DNA of 26,042 nt from a virus. The stretch is taken from positions 1-26,042 of IMG/VR virus record IMGVR_UViG_3300030943_000155. The stretch is one strand, 5' to 3'. Positions 15,102 to 22,204 of the stretch are shown one piece after another. The notes beneath the pieces are model-generated. The model did not search any database. It saw only the letters and a program-made list of their open reading frames with translations, and was not told the DNA's origin. The number at the start of each line of letters is the position of its first letter. Positions within the stretch are counted from its first letter, which is position 1. Made by a program: the position numbers and the translations under genes.

Positions 15102-17099
15102 TTATTGCGGAGTTCCACCTGCCATAGCTTGATCCATCAATTGAGGATTTTGCTGAAGGATCTGTTGTTCCTTTGGAGTGAGCGCTCCAGCTATCTTCTC
15201 TGGGTCCGCGCCATCCACTGGTGATGTTGGTTCAGATGCAGGCATCATGGACATCATGAGCATTTCCATGTGCATTCGTACATGCTCGTCAATCAGCATC
15301 TGTGTCTGAGGATCGAGCGCATCGTACTCTTCACCCTTACGGAAGCGGTTATGCTGTGCCACATGCACTTCATGATTGTAGAAGTCTCTGACGATAGGAG
15401 AATAGTCCCCCTTACTCCATTGACCATTCTCGTTCATGGCCTGCTGTACGTCCTGTTCGAGTCCGTCGTACAGTTCATCCGTGATACCGAGTTCCAACAT
15501 GCGGATGATGAGGTCCTTGTCCATTTGAGGATTAAGGACGCCCAGTTTCACTAGCTCAACAATATATGCCTGCCTTGCAGATTTGGAAAGCTGTGTCAGA
15601 CTCATGTCGTCCATACGGATGTCACATGATGTGAGCTCGCTGCCCTTGAATGTAACAGCTTCGGTGCGCTTGTTACGGCCCACTACTTTGACAGTGCGCT
15701 CGATTGTGTACTTGTACTTGATCATCTTGATGCAGTAAGACAGATACTTTTGCTTGTATCTAGCATACTGAGAGATATTCGGACCGAGCTTGGTATCGTC
15801 CTGATCCTGAAGCATTTGGATTGCCACACCGCTTGTTACTCCAGTTGGAGTCGCGCCATGGCTTACTTCCTGTTGCCCAGAAATAAACATAAACTCTTCA
15901 AGGCATCGTTCAACATTCTTTTCTACGTCAGCACCCAGAGATGTGGGCTGAGACATATTTGGGGGATTAAATCCCTTCTGATACATGATAATCCCACCGG
16001 GCATGTTGGTGATGTCATATCCCTCGATCAGGCTGCCCGATTCGACTACCCATTGAGGATTAGCCATCAAGTTCTTGTTCTCTTGGATCTGTGACCGGGA
16101 CTTATTGTATTCGCGCTGTACTGGCATAAGTTGCTCAACCACAGAACTTCCGATGATTTTACCCGGAATATTGATGTGCTTCATTTCAAAGATGGGTATC
16201 TCTCGCTCGCTCTTGTCCTCAGGACCGAACCCTATATCTTCGGAGTAATGAAGCTCTTTGCCACCACCCGTAGTGATCCTGCGTCCTTGTGGGTACTTCA
16301 GCGATGGAGACTCCCACATTTCGCGTACCATGACCATGTTCTTGACTTCGCCTGCACCGCCTGTGCTTGAGCTGAATAGACCTCCAGATGTCAAACTTCT
16401 CAGCTTCCCATCATAGAGGTTGGTCACTGTCATACCTTCGTCTGCGGTCACCTCAACTCCGTATGTCATCTGCACATAGTCGACGGTCCTTGGGCGCTCA
16501 TGAATTACCCACTGCACATCTTTCCATCTGCTTGCAGCCGGGTCCCACTTAACCTCGAACAGACTCATGATTTCCACATCGATGTCACCCTCGCGGATCT
16601 GCTTACCGTTTTCAGTGGCAAGGACAGTTCCCTTGTTTGGGTTCCACAATGGCTTGATGAATCCAATACGTGTCGTAAGAGCCCATAGGATTGCCTCTTG
16701 GTCTTGTTCTTGCAGTTCCAGATCATACTCAAGCCACTCAACCACCTTTTCAGCCAACCTTGCAGCGCGAATATCCTCATCCTCTGTCGAGGCAGGCACG
16801 ACTGTCTTGGTTAGTTTGTTGCGGGTGATCTTGGCAAGTTCTGTACGAACTATAGGCATGATGCGATTGGCGGTGTACTGGACCTGCCAATCTTCCTTAG
16901 GCAGGGGAACGACAGTCTTTGCCGTCCGGCTGACAGCAAGCCATTGCTTCCCGGCGTAATACGCAAGCTGAACGTAGGAGTTGAGATCCTCGTCCGAGTG
17001 TGCTCCTTGCGTGGATCTGTCCTCTACAAGCGTCACACGCTCTTGCTGCTCTGGTGATTGGATGTCTTCATCCCTGATGGGAAGTTCTCTCTTAGGCAT
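15102..17099 (-). CDS. Portal protein
   Basis: 665 residues, with TAAGGAGGACAATC before ATG. The length and features fit the P22/podovirus portal family: an N-terminal region with NSYVQLAYYAGKQW, a basic segment (ANRIMPIVRTELAKITRNKLT), a central wing with IPIFEMKHINIPGKIIGSSVVEQLMPVQ, a long helical stem region around residues 350-450 (VEKNVERCLEEFMFISG; GVTSGVAIQMLQDQD), and a C-terminal Met/Gln/Glu-rich helical tail that may be the barrel. It forms the dodecameric ring through which DNA enters and leaves. It lies between small conserved genes and the scaffold gene. The final 50 residues, with repeated Met-Glu and Pro-Gln, are low complexity. Confidence 0.9.
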   Translation of the reverse strand: MPKRELPIRDEDIQSPEQQERVTLVEDRSTQGAHSDEDLNSYVQLAYYAGKQWLAVSRTAKTVVPLPKEDWQVQYTANRIMPIVRTELAKITRNKLTKTVVPASTEDEDIRAARLAEKVVEWLEYDLELQEQDQEAILWALTTRIGFIKPLWNPNKGTVLATENGKQIREGDIDVEIMSLFEVKWDPAASRWKDVQWVIHERPRTVDYVQMTYGVEVTADEGMTVTNLYDGKLRSLTSGGLFSSSTGGAGEVKNMVMVREMWESPSLKYPQGRRITTGGGKELHYSEDIGFGPEDKSEREIPIFEMKHINIPGKIIGSSVVEQLMPVQREYNKSRSQIQENKNLMANPQWVVESGSLIEGYDITNMPGGIIMYQKGFNPPNMSQPTSLGADVEKNVERCLEEFMFISGQQEVSHGATPTGVTSGVAIQMLQDQDDTKLGPNISQYARYKQKYLSYCIKMIKYKYTIERTVKVVGRNKRTEAVTFKGSELTSCDIRMDDMSLTQLSKSARQAYIVELVKLGVLNPQMDKDLIIRMLELGITDELYDGLEQDVQQAMNENGQWSKGDYSPIVRDFYNHEVHVAQHNRFRKGEEYDALDPQTQMLIDEHVRMHMEMLMMSMMPASEPTSPVDGADPEKIAGALTPKEQQILQQNPQLMDQAMAGGTPQ

Positions 17100-17110
17100 G
17101 ATTGTCCTCC

Positions 17111-17428
17111 TTAGTCAAGGATGCTTGGTTGATTTCGCTTGTCATCACCGAATTCAAATCCCTCAGGAATGATGGCTACGACTTTGCATCCATCTACATC
17201 AGGCATGAGTTGTGCTGTGCATCCGATGGCCCTCAGGACAGGTTCTTTATCGATGAAATTGTTGATGGCCTCTCCGTCATTGCGTGCAACTGTGCGAAGT
17301 GAAATGTTCCCATATCCACCCTCATAGATGCTGACTGTTGCCCCCACCCCTTGTTCAGATATAAGTTGTGCTATTTGGGCGTCTCTTGCGGCAATTATCT
17401 CTCTTAAACTAGCTAATGTTTCTGCCAT
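17111..17428 (-). CDS. Small protein with N-terminal coiled coil, unknown
   Basis: 105 residues with AGGAGG. The first 24 residues are a coiled-coil-like helix (LASLREIIAARDAQIAQLIS). The remainder is mixed alpha/beta with ISLRTVARNDGEAI and a C-terminal CKVVAIIPEGFEFGDDKR. It lies 11 nt before the portal start, within the packaging operon. No family recognised. It may be a portal-associated or terminase-associated accessory. Confidence 0.75.
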   Translation of the reverse strand: MAETLASLREIIAARDAQIAQLISEQGVGATVSIYEGGYGNISLRTVARNDGEAINNFIDKEPVLRAIGCTAQLMPDVDGCKVVAIIPEGFEFGDDKRNQPSILD

Positions 17429-17436
17429 GTGTCCTC

Positions 17437-17685
17437 CTATACGGGCGTTAAGCCCTCCATCTTATTTGGTTTGGTTTTTGGTTGTCTTGGTTCTTGGCTC
17501 ATCGCCTTGTACTCTGGCAGGGAAGCACTCTGGATTCGGTCCATTAGCTGCTGCCGTTCTTCTCGCGATGCGATATCTCGTTCTGTGAGCGTCTTTACAA
17601 ATGCCTTTGTTTGGCTGTTGTACGCAGCCAAACAGATCACATTCAGAATGAAAAACATGATTAATCCTATCCAATACTCGATCAT
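17437..17685 (-). CDS. One-pass membrane protein overlapping terL
   Basis: 82 residues. Residues 3-21 (EYWIGLIMFFILNVICLAA) are a single membrane helix at the very N-terminus, followed by a charged helical part (KTLTERDIASREERQQLMDR) and a Pro/Lys-rich tail. The ATG overlaps the terL stop by ATGA. In many phages of Bacillota a similar small membrane protein sits between terminase and portal and its job is unknown. It might be holin-like or a superinfection or membrane-docking peptide; nothing in the sequence decides this. Confidence 0.75.
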   Translation of the reverse strand: MIEYWIGLIMFFILNVICLAAYNSQTKAFVKTLTERDIASREERQQLMDRIQSASLPEYKAMSQEPRQPKTKPNKMEGLTPV

Positions 17686-19205
17686 ACCTGTTTCAGCCCT
17701 CCTCCTCGTTTTGGCTTGGATAGAGATGCAAGCTTTTCCTTTACTCTCTTGTCCAAACTGTGGCCGTGCTCATCCTCTGGTGGTTTGGTGTTGGTGTAGT
17801 AAATAAATCGGTTAAGAGCCTGTGTAGTGCTGTCTACCTCGTCGTCATGTGCTCCGTTCGGGAAAGCACACATCTCGTCCATATACTCGACTACCCATGG
17901 CGCTATTGATGCATCCGGCAGGTACACGTTGCCACTCTCAAAGGCAGGTGCCACAGCGTTTGCTCTAGCTATCTTTCCTCCATCCGGCTCCACGGCTACC
18001 ATGCCGGGGATCTTAACCTGCAGCATTTGGATGACGGCAGATCCGTTTGCTTTGTCCTCTACGAGTTTAAGCAATGCTCTGGGCCATTTAGCTGACATCT
18101 GTAGTATAGCTGACATTGTCTCAACGATACCCAATCGCTCCTTAATACGGTCGAGCAAGTAGTAGTTTGAGCCTACTCTGCCCCACACTTGACCAGTTAC
18201 ATAGTCGCTGTCGTCCTTGTCCTTGAACGTGCAGTCCCATGATTGGATCACGTCGTCAAACTGTGTCGGCAGCCTCTCGAAGTTCTGCAGCGTAGGTGAA
18301 TGGTTTTCGTCAGTTATAGGATCGCGCGTGTAGAACTTAAACCAGCGACGTTTGAATATGTTGCCCTCTTGGGCTGTTGGATGCCCTTGGTACAGCGCTT
18401 GCCATACCCGGCTGCCTTCCTTGGTCTCATAAACCTTCTTGAACTTACGCATCCACTCGGTATCTTTGCCAAGCACAACGCCAAGCGCTTCACCCGGTTC
18501 TCGGAAGACAGGATCATCATCCTCTGCTTCACACGGGATGTTGAGGACCTTGACTACAGATCCCTCGTTTTTGATCATACGAGCGACAAGATCATCCTCA
18601 TGCCATCGTGTCATGATAACGATTGTCTTGCCCTTGGCGCTGAGACGGGTCCTGATCGAGTTCAGCCACTCATCCCAGACTCGTTCACGATAGATCTCTG
18701 ATTCAGCCTCTTGACGATTCTTTACAGGGTCATCAATGACGATAAGATCTGCAGGATTTCCTGTAATAGCACCACCGACACCCTTGGATAACATGCCTCC
18801 GACACCGTTATCAAGTTCCCATTCAGTCGTGCTGCCAGTTGACTTGGATAGAGAAATGTCAAAGAACTTCTGGCCAAACTCGATGATCTTCTCGCGGTTC
18901 CTGCGGCCAAACTTCTGGGCGAAGTCATCGTTATAGCTGACCTCAATCACTCGGCGAGTCTTATGCTTTCCTATGTACCACGATGGCAGAGTCTCTGTGA
19001 GGCTCATAGACTTACCGTGCTGCGGAGGTAGGCTGATGCAGAAGATTGTATACTCCGTCTGTGTATCCTCAAGAAAAGCCTGTACTTCATCGCACAAGAA
19101 CGTCAAATAAGGAGCGGATATCCACCGTCCTCTATGTACGTATTTGACGTACCTCCAGTATCTAATGTTTGCCAGTTGTCGCTCTACCTGCTGCAGAGAT
19201 ATCAT
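17682..19205 (-). CDS. terL: Terminase large subunit (ATPase-nuclease)
   Basis: 507 residues. I chose ATG 19205, which shares its A with the terS stop (TGATG) and has AAGGAG 5 nt upstream; a TTG one codon earlier is possible but less likely. The ATPase part has Walker A PPQHGKSMS at 60-68, a Walker B LIVIDDP at 154-160, and a coupling motif IVIMTRWHEDD. The nuclease part has the expected acidic residues: SWD (D324), VEDK (E383) and HDDEVD (454-458 region). The enzyme cuts concatemers and pumps DNA into the procapsid with the portal. The length is normal for the family and no lesion is visible. Confidence 0.95.
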   Translation of the reverse strand: MISLQQVERQLANIRYWRYVKYVHRGRWISAPYLTFLCDEVQAFLEDTQTEYTIFCISLPPQHGKSMSLTETLPSWYIGKHKTRRVIEVSYNDDFAQKFGRRNREKIIEFGQKFFDISLSKSTGSTTEWELDNGVGGMLSKGVGGAITGNPADLIVIDDPVKNRQEAESEIYRERVWDEWLNSIRTRLSAKGKTIVIMTRWHEDDLVARMIKNEGSVVKVLNIPCEAEDDDPVFREPGEALGVVLGKDTEWMRKFKKVYETKEGSRVWQALYQGHPTAQEGNIFKRRWFKFYTRDPITDENHSPTLQNFERLPTQFDDVIQSWDCTFKDKDDSDYVTGQVWGRVGSNYYLLDRIKERLGIVETMSAILQMSAKWPRALLKLVEDKANGSAVIQMLQVKIPGMVAVEPDGGKIARANAVAPAFESGNVYLPDASIAPWVVEYMDEMCAFPNGAHDDEVDSTTQALNRFIYYTNTKPPEDEHGHSLDKRVKEKLASLSKPKRGGGLKQV

Positions 19206-19711
19206 CAAGTCTCCTTGCCACTATTGTAGATAGCTTCGATCTGAGCGAGCTGCTCTTCTGATAGGTTCGTCTCTACCTTGACTTCAATTGGATTGCCGGG
19301 TTGACCACCGACATTGACATTCTTCTGATCGATGTATCCCTTGGCATTGTTTGTGACGTAGAACTGAGCACCGCTGTTGTTACCAACGCGAGCGAGCCTG
19401 CGCTCCCACTGAGATAAGATCTTGAGCTTTGCCTCTTCGATAATCTCGTCAAATCCATCCCGCTCTTGATAATTAAGGATAGACTGTCTGCCTCCACGCA
19501 GGCCAATGTGCAGCGCGAGATCCGTGAGCGTGTATGGAATGGGATCTGGGACTTCGCTCACGATGGCGTTTGCTCCATCACCAAGCAGCTTATCTGTCCT
19601 GTTTGTGTCGCACGCCTTAAAATAAGAGTCAATTCTTTCCTGTAATTCCTCTGGCGTCTTGATCTTATACTTCCCTAGACACCTAGAGTTATCCTTACCA
19701 GTTTCTGACAT
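19205..19711 (-). CDS. terS: Terminase small subunit
   Basis: 168 residues, with GAGGAGGTATTTAAT before ATG. It matches the DNA-packaging small subunit family: KYKIKTPEELQERIDSYFKAC near the start, PYTLTDLALHIGLRGGRQSILNYQ (a helix-turn-helix DNA-binding unit at about 57-82), FDEIIEEAKLKILSQWERRL, and a GAQFYVTNNAKGYIDQK segment toward the end, with an acidic C-terminus. It binds the packaging site and recruits terL. It is the first gene of the minus-strand structural operon, next to the divergent intergenic region. Confidence 0.92.
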   Translation of the reverse strand: MSETGKDNSRCLGKYKIKTPEELQERIDSYFKACDTNRTDKLLGDGANAIVSEVPDPIPYTLTDLALHIGLRGGRQSILNYQERDGFDEIIEEAKLKILSQWERRLARVGNNSGAQFYVTNNAKGYIDQKNVNVGGQPGNPIEVKVETNLSEEQLAQIEAIYNSGKET

Positions 19712-19735
19712 ATTAAATACCTCCTCACTCCCTAG

Positions 19736-19741
19736 ATTATA
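19736..19741 (-). promoter_or_regulatory. Candidate -10 box for the structural operon
   Basis: TATAAT on the minus strand (plus ATTATA), about 25 bp upstream of the terS ATG. The only TTG-type -35 (TTGCAG, plus 19762-19767) is 20 bp away, longer than the best 17 bp spacing, so this promoter is weak or needs an activator. It is a plausible late promoter but unproven. Confidence 0.35.
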
Positions 19742-19787
19742 GTCATTATGCGTGTCCTATCCTGCAACCGAGGAGGATTATGTAGCT

Positions 19788-19877
19788 ATGGCAACCAACC
19801 GCAGAAACGCTATTGACCCTTTTCGGGTCATGTTGTATAATTGCCTCAAGGCCCATTATAATCGTTGTCGCCCTTGA
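19788..19877 (+). CDS. Possible 29-residue leader peptide
   Basis: An ATG at 19788, 11 nt after AGGAGG, opens a basic peptide that begins MATNRRNAIDPFRV and stops at 19877. It overlaps the strong promoter that drives the downstream cassette, so it could only be made from an upstream start site. It might be a leader peptide or chance; treat it as low confidence. Confidence 0.2.
   Translation: MATNRRNAIDPFRVMLYNCLKAHYNRCRP
19813..19841 (+). promoter_or_regulatory. Strong sigma70-type promoter of the plus-strand cassette
   Basis: TTGACC (-35, 19813-19818), a 17-bp spacer and TATAAT (-10, 19836-19841) give an almost ideal vegetative promoter. Transcription should start near 19848, about 50 nt before the first plus-strand gene. 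A second TATAAT at 19857-19862, preceded by TTGTAT at 19833-19838 (18-bp spacer), may be an overlapping second promoter. Confidence 0.85.
19814..19830. promoter_or_regulatory. Palindrome over the -35/spacer (likely operator)
   Basis: TGACCC - TTTTC - GGGTCA is a perfect 6-bp dyad that covers five bases of the -35 box and most of the spacer. A dimeric repressor bound here would block RNA polymerase. No partner protein is identified. Confidence 0.5.
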
Positions 19878-19881
19878 GGCA
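19842..19881. promoter_or_regulatory. Second inverted repeat at the transcription start
   Basis: TGCCTCAAGG (19842-19851) and CCTTGAGGCA (19872-19881) are a perfect 10-bp inverted repeat with a 20-nt spacer that contains the second TATAAT. If transcription begins near 19848 the left arm would be only partly in the RNA, so a DNA-level operator with two half-sites fits better than an RNA hairpin. Confidence 0.5.
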
Positions 19882-20055
19882 GAAAGAGAGCAAATTATGT
19901 GTGATACAAACTGTGTAGACTGCAAACGGTATTACTCATGTAAATCTGAAATGAAACTAGAAGAGGCAATAAGAGATTTTTGGTTAAACGAACGCGAGGC
20001 AAATGAAGAGGTCGAAGAACAATAAGTCGCCTGAGGGCAGAAGGAGCGCATTATG
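19869..20055 (+). repeat. Duplicated leader/RBS element in front of two cassette genes
   Basis: The leaders at 19869-19899 and 20028-20055 read alike: CGCC, TGAGG, GGCAGAA, then AGAG or GGAG, then GCA and ATTATG with a few indels. The resemblance points to a duplicated translation-start unit that drives separate small genes. Confidence 0.5.
19897..20025 (+). CDS. 42-residue Cys-rich mini-protein
   Basis: ATG 19897 follows AGAAAGAGAG. I prefer it to a longer frame from 19813, which would begin inside the promoter. The N-terminus has four Cys spaced C-x3-C-x2-C-x5-C (residues 2, 6, 9, 15), which could bind one zinc. The remainder is a strongly acidic helix rich in Glu (EEAIRDFWLNEREANEEVEEQ-like). 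First gene of the plus-strand cassette. No family recognised. The acidic helix is the kind of feature seen in DNA-mimic or anti-defence peptides, but that is only a thought. Confidence 0.65.
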   Translation: MCDTNCVDCKRYYSCKSEMKLEEAIRDFWLNEREANEEVEEQ

Positions 20056-20511
20056 AAGACAATCACACTCGAAGAGGCCATCCACCTGATCCAACACAGG
20101 AACGGTCCGCACAAAACTCAATACATCCCGGTTTCCAATCGCTCAACTCAGGTTTATCAAATTGAAGGTACAGATATCCAACTCACCCTATGTTGTAAAG
20201 AGTATTCTCACACATGGCAGACATGGAAATACTGGCTTGAGGACTCAAACACAGGAAACACCTACATGGATATCCGCTATCTCAAGAGGCTACTTAAACG
20301 CAATCAGATTGAGGGCAAAAAATGGGGAGATCTAACCAAGTCACAGCAGACGGCATTCCTTGCAAAATCCAACGTGTCCGACACAGGCAAGAGTGGGAAA
20401 TTCCTCGTAGACTCCGGTAAATACACGGTCTCCGGGACAGTCATTGAAACCGAGTATGAAACATTGATTGAAATTAATGATGACGCAGTTATCTATGATC
20501 CAGCGAAGTGA
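20053..20511 (+). CDS. 152-residue protein of unknown function
   Basis: ATG at 20053 with AGAAGGAGCGCATT upstream, a good SD. The N-terminal 100 residues are alpha/beta, with YIPVSNRSTQVYQIEG, a pair of Cys (CC at 47-48), and aromatic residues HTWQTWKYWLED. A Lys-rich helix follows (YLKRLLKRNQIEGKKW). The C-terminal 45 residues look like a small beta hairpin unit (KFLVDSGKYTVSGTVIETEYETLIEI). No catalytic motif or membrane segment is visible. It is the largest gene in the inverted cassette and is spaced 27 bp from the previous gene. Confidence 0.75.
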   Translation: MKTITLEEAIHLIQHRNGPHKTQYIPVSNRSTQVYQIEGTDIQLTLCCKEYSHTWQTWKYWLEDSNTGNTYMDIRYLKRLLKRNQIEGKKWGDLTKSQQTAFLAKSNVSDTGKSGKFLVDSGKYTVSGTVIETEYETLIEINDDAVIYDPAK

Positions 20512-20524
20512 AGGAGGTAGTCAT

Positions 20525-20773
20525 ATGAATAAGCAATTAGTTGCAGCAGTTAACAGGTCAAACCAAGTTAAAAACAACATGATGACAAATCTATCTTATG
20601 CCCTCAAGTTCAATCAATCAAGCGTGAACGAACTCTACCACCAGATTAAAGGCCACATAACAGGAGTTGTAATCGCACTCAATGGTTACTGCTACGGAAG
20701 CGATGATGTCAAATTTCTTGGTGATTGGCGAGATAGCGCAATCGATGACCTCGAAATTCTTAGATGGAGGTAG
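20525..20773 (+). CDS. 82-residue protein of unknown function
   Basis: Start ATG 20525 with AAGGAGGTAGTCAT, so a longer frame beginning at 20468 inside the previous gene is rejected. The N-terminal half is helical, rich in Asn and Gln (MNKQLVAAVNRSNQVKN). The remainder has a mixed pattern ending DWRDSAIDDLEILRWR. No family is recognised. It lies 13 bp after the previous gene and 4 bp before the next, so it belongs to one transcript. Confidence 0.7.
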   Translation: MNKQLVAAVNRSNQVKNNMMTNLSYALKFNQSSVNELYHQIKGHITGVVIALNGYCYGSDDVKFLGDWRDSAIDDLEILRWR

Positions 20774-20777
20774 CCGA

Positions 20778-20963
20778 ATGAAAAGGTGCAAATGTGATCC
20801 ATCAGACCGCCGGGTGTTGTTTTTGAATCTGAACGGGCAGAACCTGTACATGTGCTGCAAGTGCGGTAGGTACCACGACTCAAGACAAAGAGAGTCATCA
20901 ATCGTGTTCTGGTCCATCTTCTGGGGGGTATTCGTTTCATTCTTAATTTTACTAGCAGATTAA
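20778..20963 (+). CDS. Zinc-ribbon plus single membrane helix protein
   Basis: 61 residues, GGAGG 7 nt before ATG. The N-terminal part has C-x-C (4, 6) and CC-x-C (26, 27, 29), a small zinc-ribbon-like pair. Residues 43-60 (VFWSIFWGVFVSFLILLA) form one membrane helix at the C-terminus, so the Cys domain should face the cytoplasm. The last gene before the terminator. It could be a membrane-anchored regulatory, holin-like or exclusion protein. Function is not determined. Confidence 0.75.
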   Translation: MKRCKCDPSDRRVLFLNLNGQNLYMCCKCGRYHDSRQRESSIVFWSIFWGVFVSFLILLAD

Positions 20964-20972
20964 ATTTCAAAT

Positions 20973-21002
20973 AAAAAAGCACCTTTTGCAGGGTGCTTTT
21001 TT
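20973..21002. terminator. Bidirectional intrinsic terminator
   Basis: AAAAAAGCACC - TTTTGCAG - GGTGCTTTTTT is an 11-bp stem with an 8-nt loop and runs of A and T on the two sides, so it can stop transcription of both the plus-strand cassette and the convergent minus-strand operon. It lies 10 nt after the last plus gene and 20 nt from the minus gene's stop. Confidence 0.92.
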
Positions 21003-21021
21003 CCATTATGTTCACACGTTC

Positions 21022-21327
21022 TCAGGTATCTTTTTGGGTCATGTTTGGATTTCCTCTTGGCCTACGTGGGATGCAATTTCGTACTAGTTTGCGGTGGATA
21101 CATCCCACGGAGCAGAAGCATTCATCAGCCATCTCACGAAGGGTCATCGTCTTTGCCATCTGCCTCAGTTTACGTTCTGACACTACAACCTCGTCAAGTA
21201 CAGTCCATCTGTAACTTATGATCCTGCGATTGATTGTATCCCGTGTCAGGCCTGTCTCCAGAGACAACTCATCCAGTGTAATCTTCTCAATGCAGTGTTT
21301 ATGCCACAAGTATCTAGTCAACTCCAT
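21022..21327 (-). CDS. Tandem helix-turn-helix DNA-binding protein
   Basis: 101 residues. Two HTH units are visible: 16-38 (ITLDELSLETGLTRDTINRRI) and 61-83 (TLREMADECFCSVGCIHRKLV). The latter carries two or three Cys. The C-terminus is basic (RRPRGNP). Similar tandem HTHs occur in phage regulators and in sigma-like late activators. Its ribosome site (GGGGGT) is weak. The last gene of the minus-strand early operon, it is a candidate activator of the structural operon or repressor of the inverted cassette. Confidence 0.78.
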   Translation of the reverse strand: MELTRYLWHKHCIEKITLDELSLETGLTRDTINRRIISYRWTVLDEVVVSERKLRQMAKTMTLREMADECFCSVGCIHRKLVRNCIPRRPRGNPNMTQKDT

Positions 21328-21351
21328 CTGTACCCCCGTTTATCATTTGTA

Positions 21352-21546
21352 TCAATCCAAATGAGAAGCGCTAACTCTCTTAGATAGGAGATCTGCTCTT
21401 TGGATTGAGTTCTTTATACCTTTTTGATCAATCACGGTGATGAAATATGTGCTCTTGCTGACGACTGTTGAGTTCCCAGTATAACATGCCTTATCCTTGG
21501 AACTAAACCGGATCTTCGTACCCGGAACCATGTCTTTATACAGCAT
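21352..21546 (-). CDS. Small beta-rich protein, unknown
   Basis: 64 residues. ATG 21546 overlaps the end of the previous gene by 11 nt and has GAGAGG 10 nt upstream. An ATG at 21531 is an alternative. The chain is a beta barrel candidate: VPGTKIRFSSKDKACY, NSTVVSKSTYFITVIDQKGIKNSI, with an SH3-like spacing. It may bind nucleic acid or protein; no family recognised. Confidence 0.65.
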   Translation of the reverse strand: MLYKDMVPGTKIRFSSKDKACYTGNSTVVSKSTYFITVIDQKGIKNSIQRADLLSKRVSASHLD

Positions 21547-22204
21547 CCTTTTGCAACCTCTCAATCAACCAGTTCAGATGCAATCTTGCTTTGAGCAGAT
21601 CCTCTAATCCACCTTTATTCTTCCACCTGCAGACGTAATTGATTATTTTCCCGGTCATATATGCCTCTTCAGGATTAAGATCCGCGTGTCTGAGAACAGA
21701 TAAAACAATTTCAAACACTTCATCCTTTACTAAGTCGCAGCAAGTTGTCTTAATCTCATGATTAATCTTCCTATCCTCTTTAAATACCTCGGCAGCATTC
21801 ACTATTCTCACCTCTCTCGGAACGGGATCAACTCTTGCAGGCATCTCTTTCTCCTCTTTCGCTTCTTCCCAATTCTTATACGTCCACTGTGTCAAATTTT
21901 CCGTAGAATAGCATATATCACACGGAGAAACTTGATTTGATTGATACAGATAAAGACAAGTTATACAACTTATATCTGTCGGACCAATTGACTTATAATA
22001 TCGTGGCTTCTCGGCAGTGTCACATTGGCTGCAAGGCGTTTCATCTTTGTTGTTTTTGAAATTCAAACAAGTTGAACAGCTATATTTGGCTCTCCAATTT
22101 TTGTACGGCTCAGGATCTTCTGGGTTTGTTACACATCCTTGGCAAGGCATTTGGTTTTTAGGTACCTTTTCATATCTGCAACCAAAACAATTTCTTTTTA
22201 TCAT
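21536..22204 (-). CDS. DUF3310-type protein with three N-terminal Cys4 modules
   Basis: 222 residues. The C-terminus (about 138-219) matches DUF3310 phage proteins: EVFEIVLSVLRHADLNPEEAYMTGKIINYVCRW-like and then KNKGGLEDLLKARLHLNWLIERL, a helical family seen in many phages and of unknown function. Before it are three similar zinc-binding units: C6/C9/C21/C24, C43/C46/C58/C61 and C80/C83/C95/C98. Each is CxxC, about 11 residues, then PCxxC. Start ATG 22204 overlaps the previous stop by ATGA, with AAAGGA upstream. The units resemble each other and most likely arose by duplication. Confidence 0.85.
   Translation of the reverse strand: MIKRNCFGCRYEKVPKNQMPCQGCVTNPEDPEPYKNWRAKYSCSTCLNFKNNKDETPCSQCDTAEKPRYYKSIGPTDISCITCLYLYQSNQVSPCDICYSTENLTQWTYKNWEEAKEEKEMPARVDPVPREVRIVNAAEVFKEDRKINHEIKTTCCDLVKDEVFEIVLSVLRHADLNPEEAYMTGKIINYVCRWKNKGGLEDLLKARLHLNWLIERLQKDAV

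Larger units (their letters stand above)
19712..19896. promoter_or_regulatory. 185-bp divergent intergenic/control region
   Basis: This separates the minus-strand terS operon from the plus-strand cassette. It holds a weak minus-strand -10 box, a strong plus-strand promoter and two dyads, all listed separately. It also holds an AGGAGG at 19771-19776 that precedes ATGTAG (an immediate start-stop) and then a possible 29-codon frame. No terminator was seen, so both operons likely begin here. Confidence 0.6.

Noticed and set aside
17437-17685. Holin assignment for the small membrane protein overlapping terL
   Set aside because: It has only one membrane helix and no lysin gene is nearby; the label would be a guess.
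19780-19785. ATGTAG start-stop directly after AGGAGG
   Set aside because: A one-codon frame with no support from context; more likely chance beside a strong AGGAGG.
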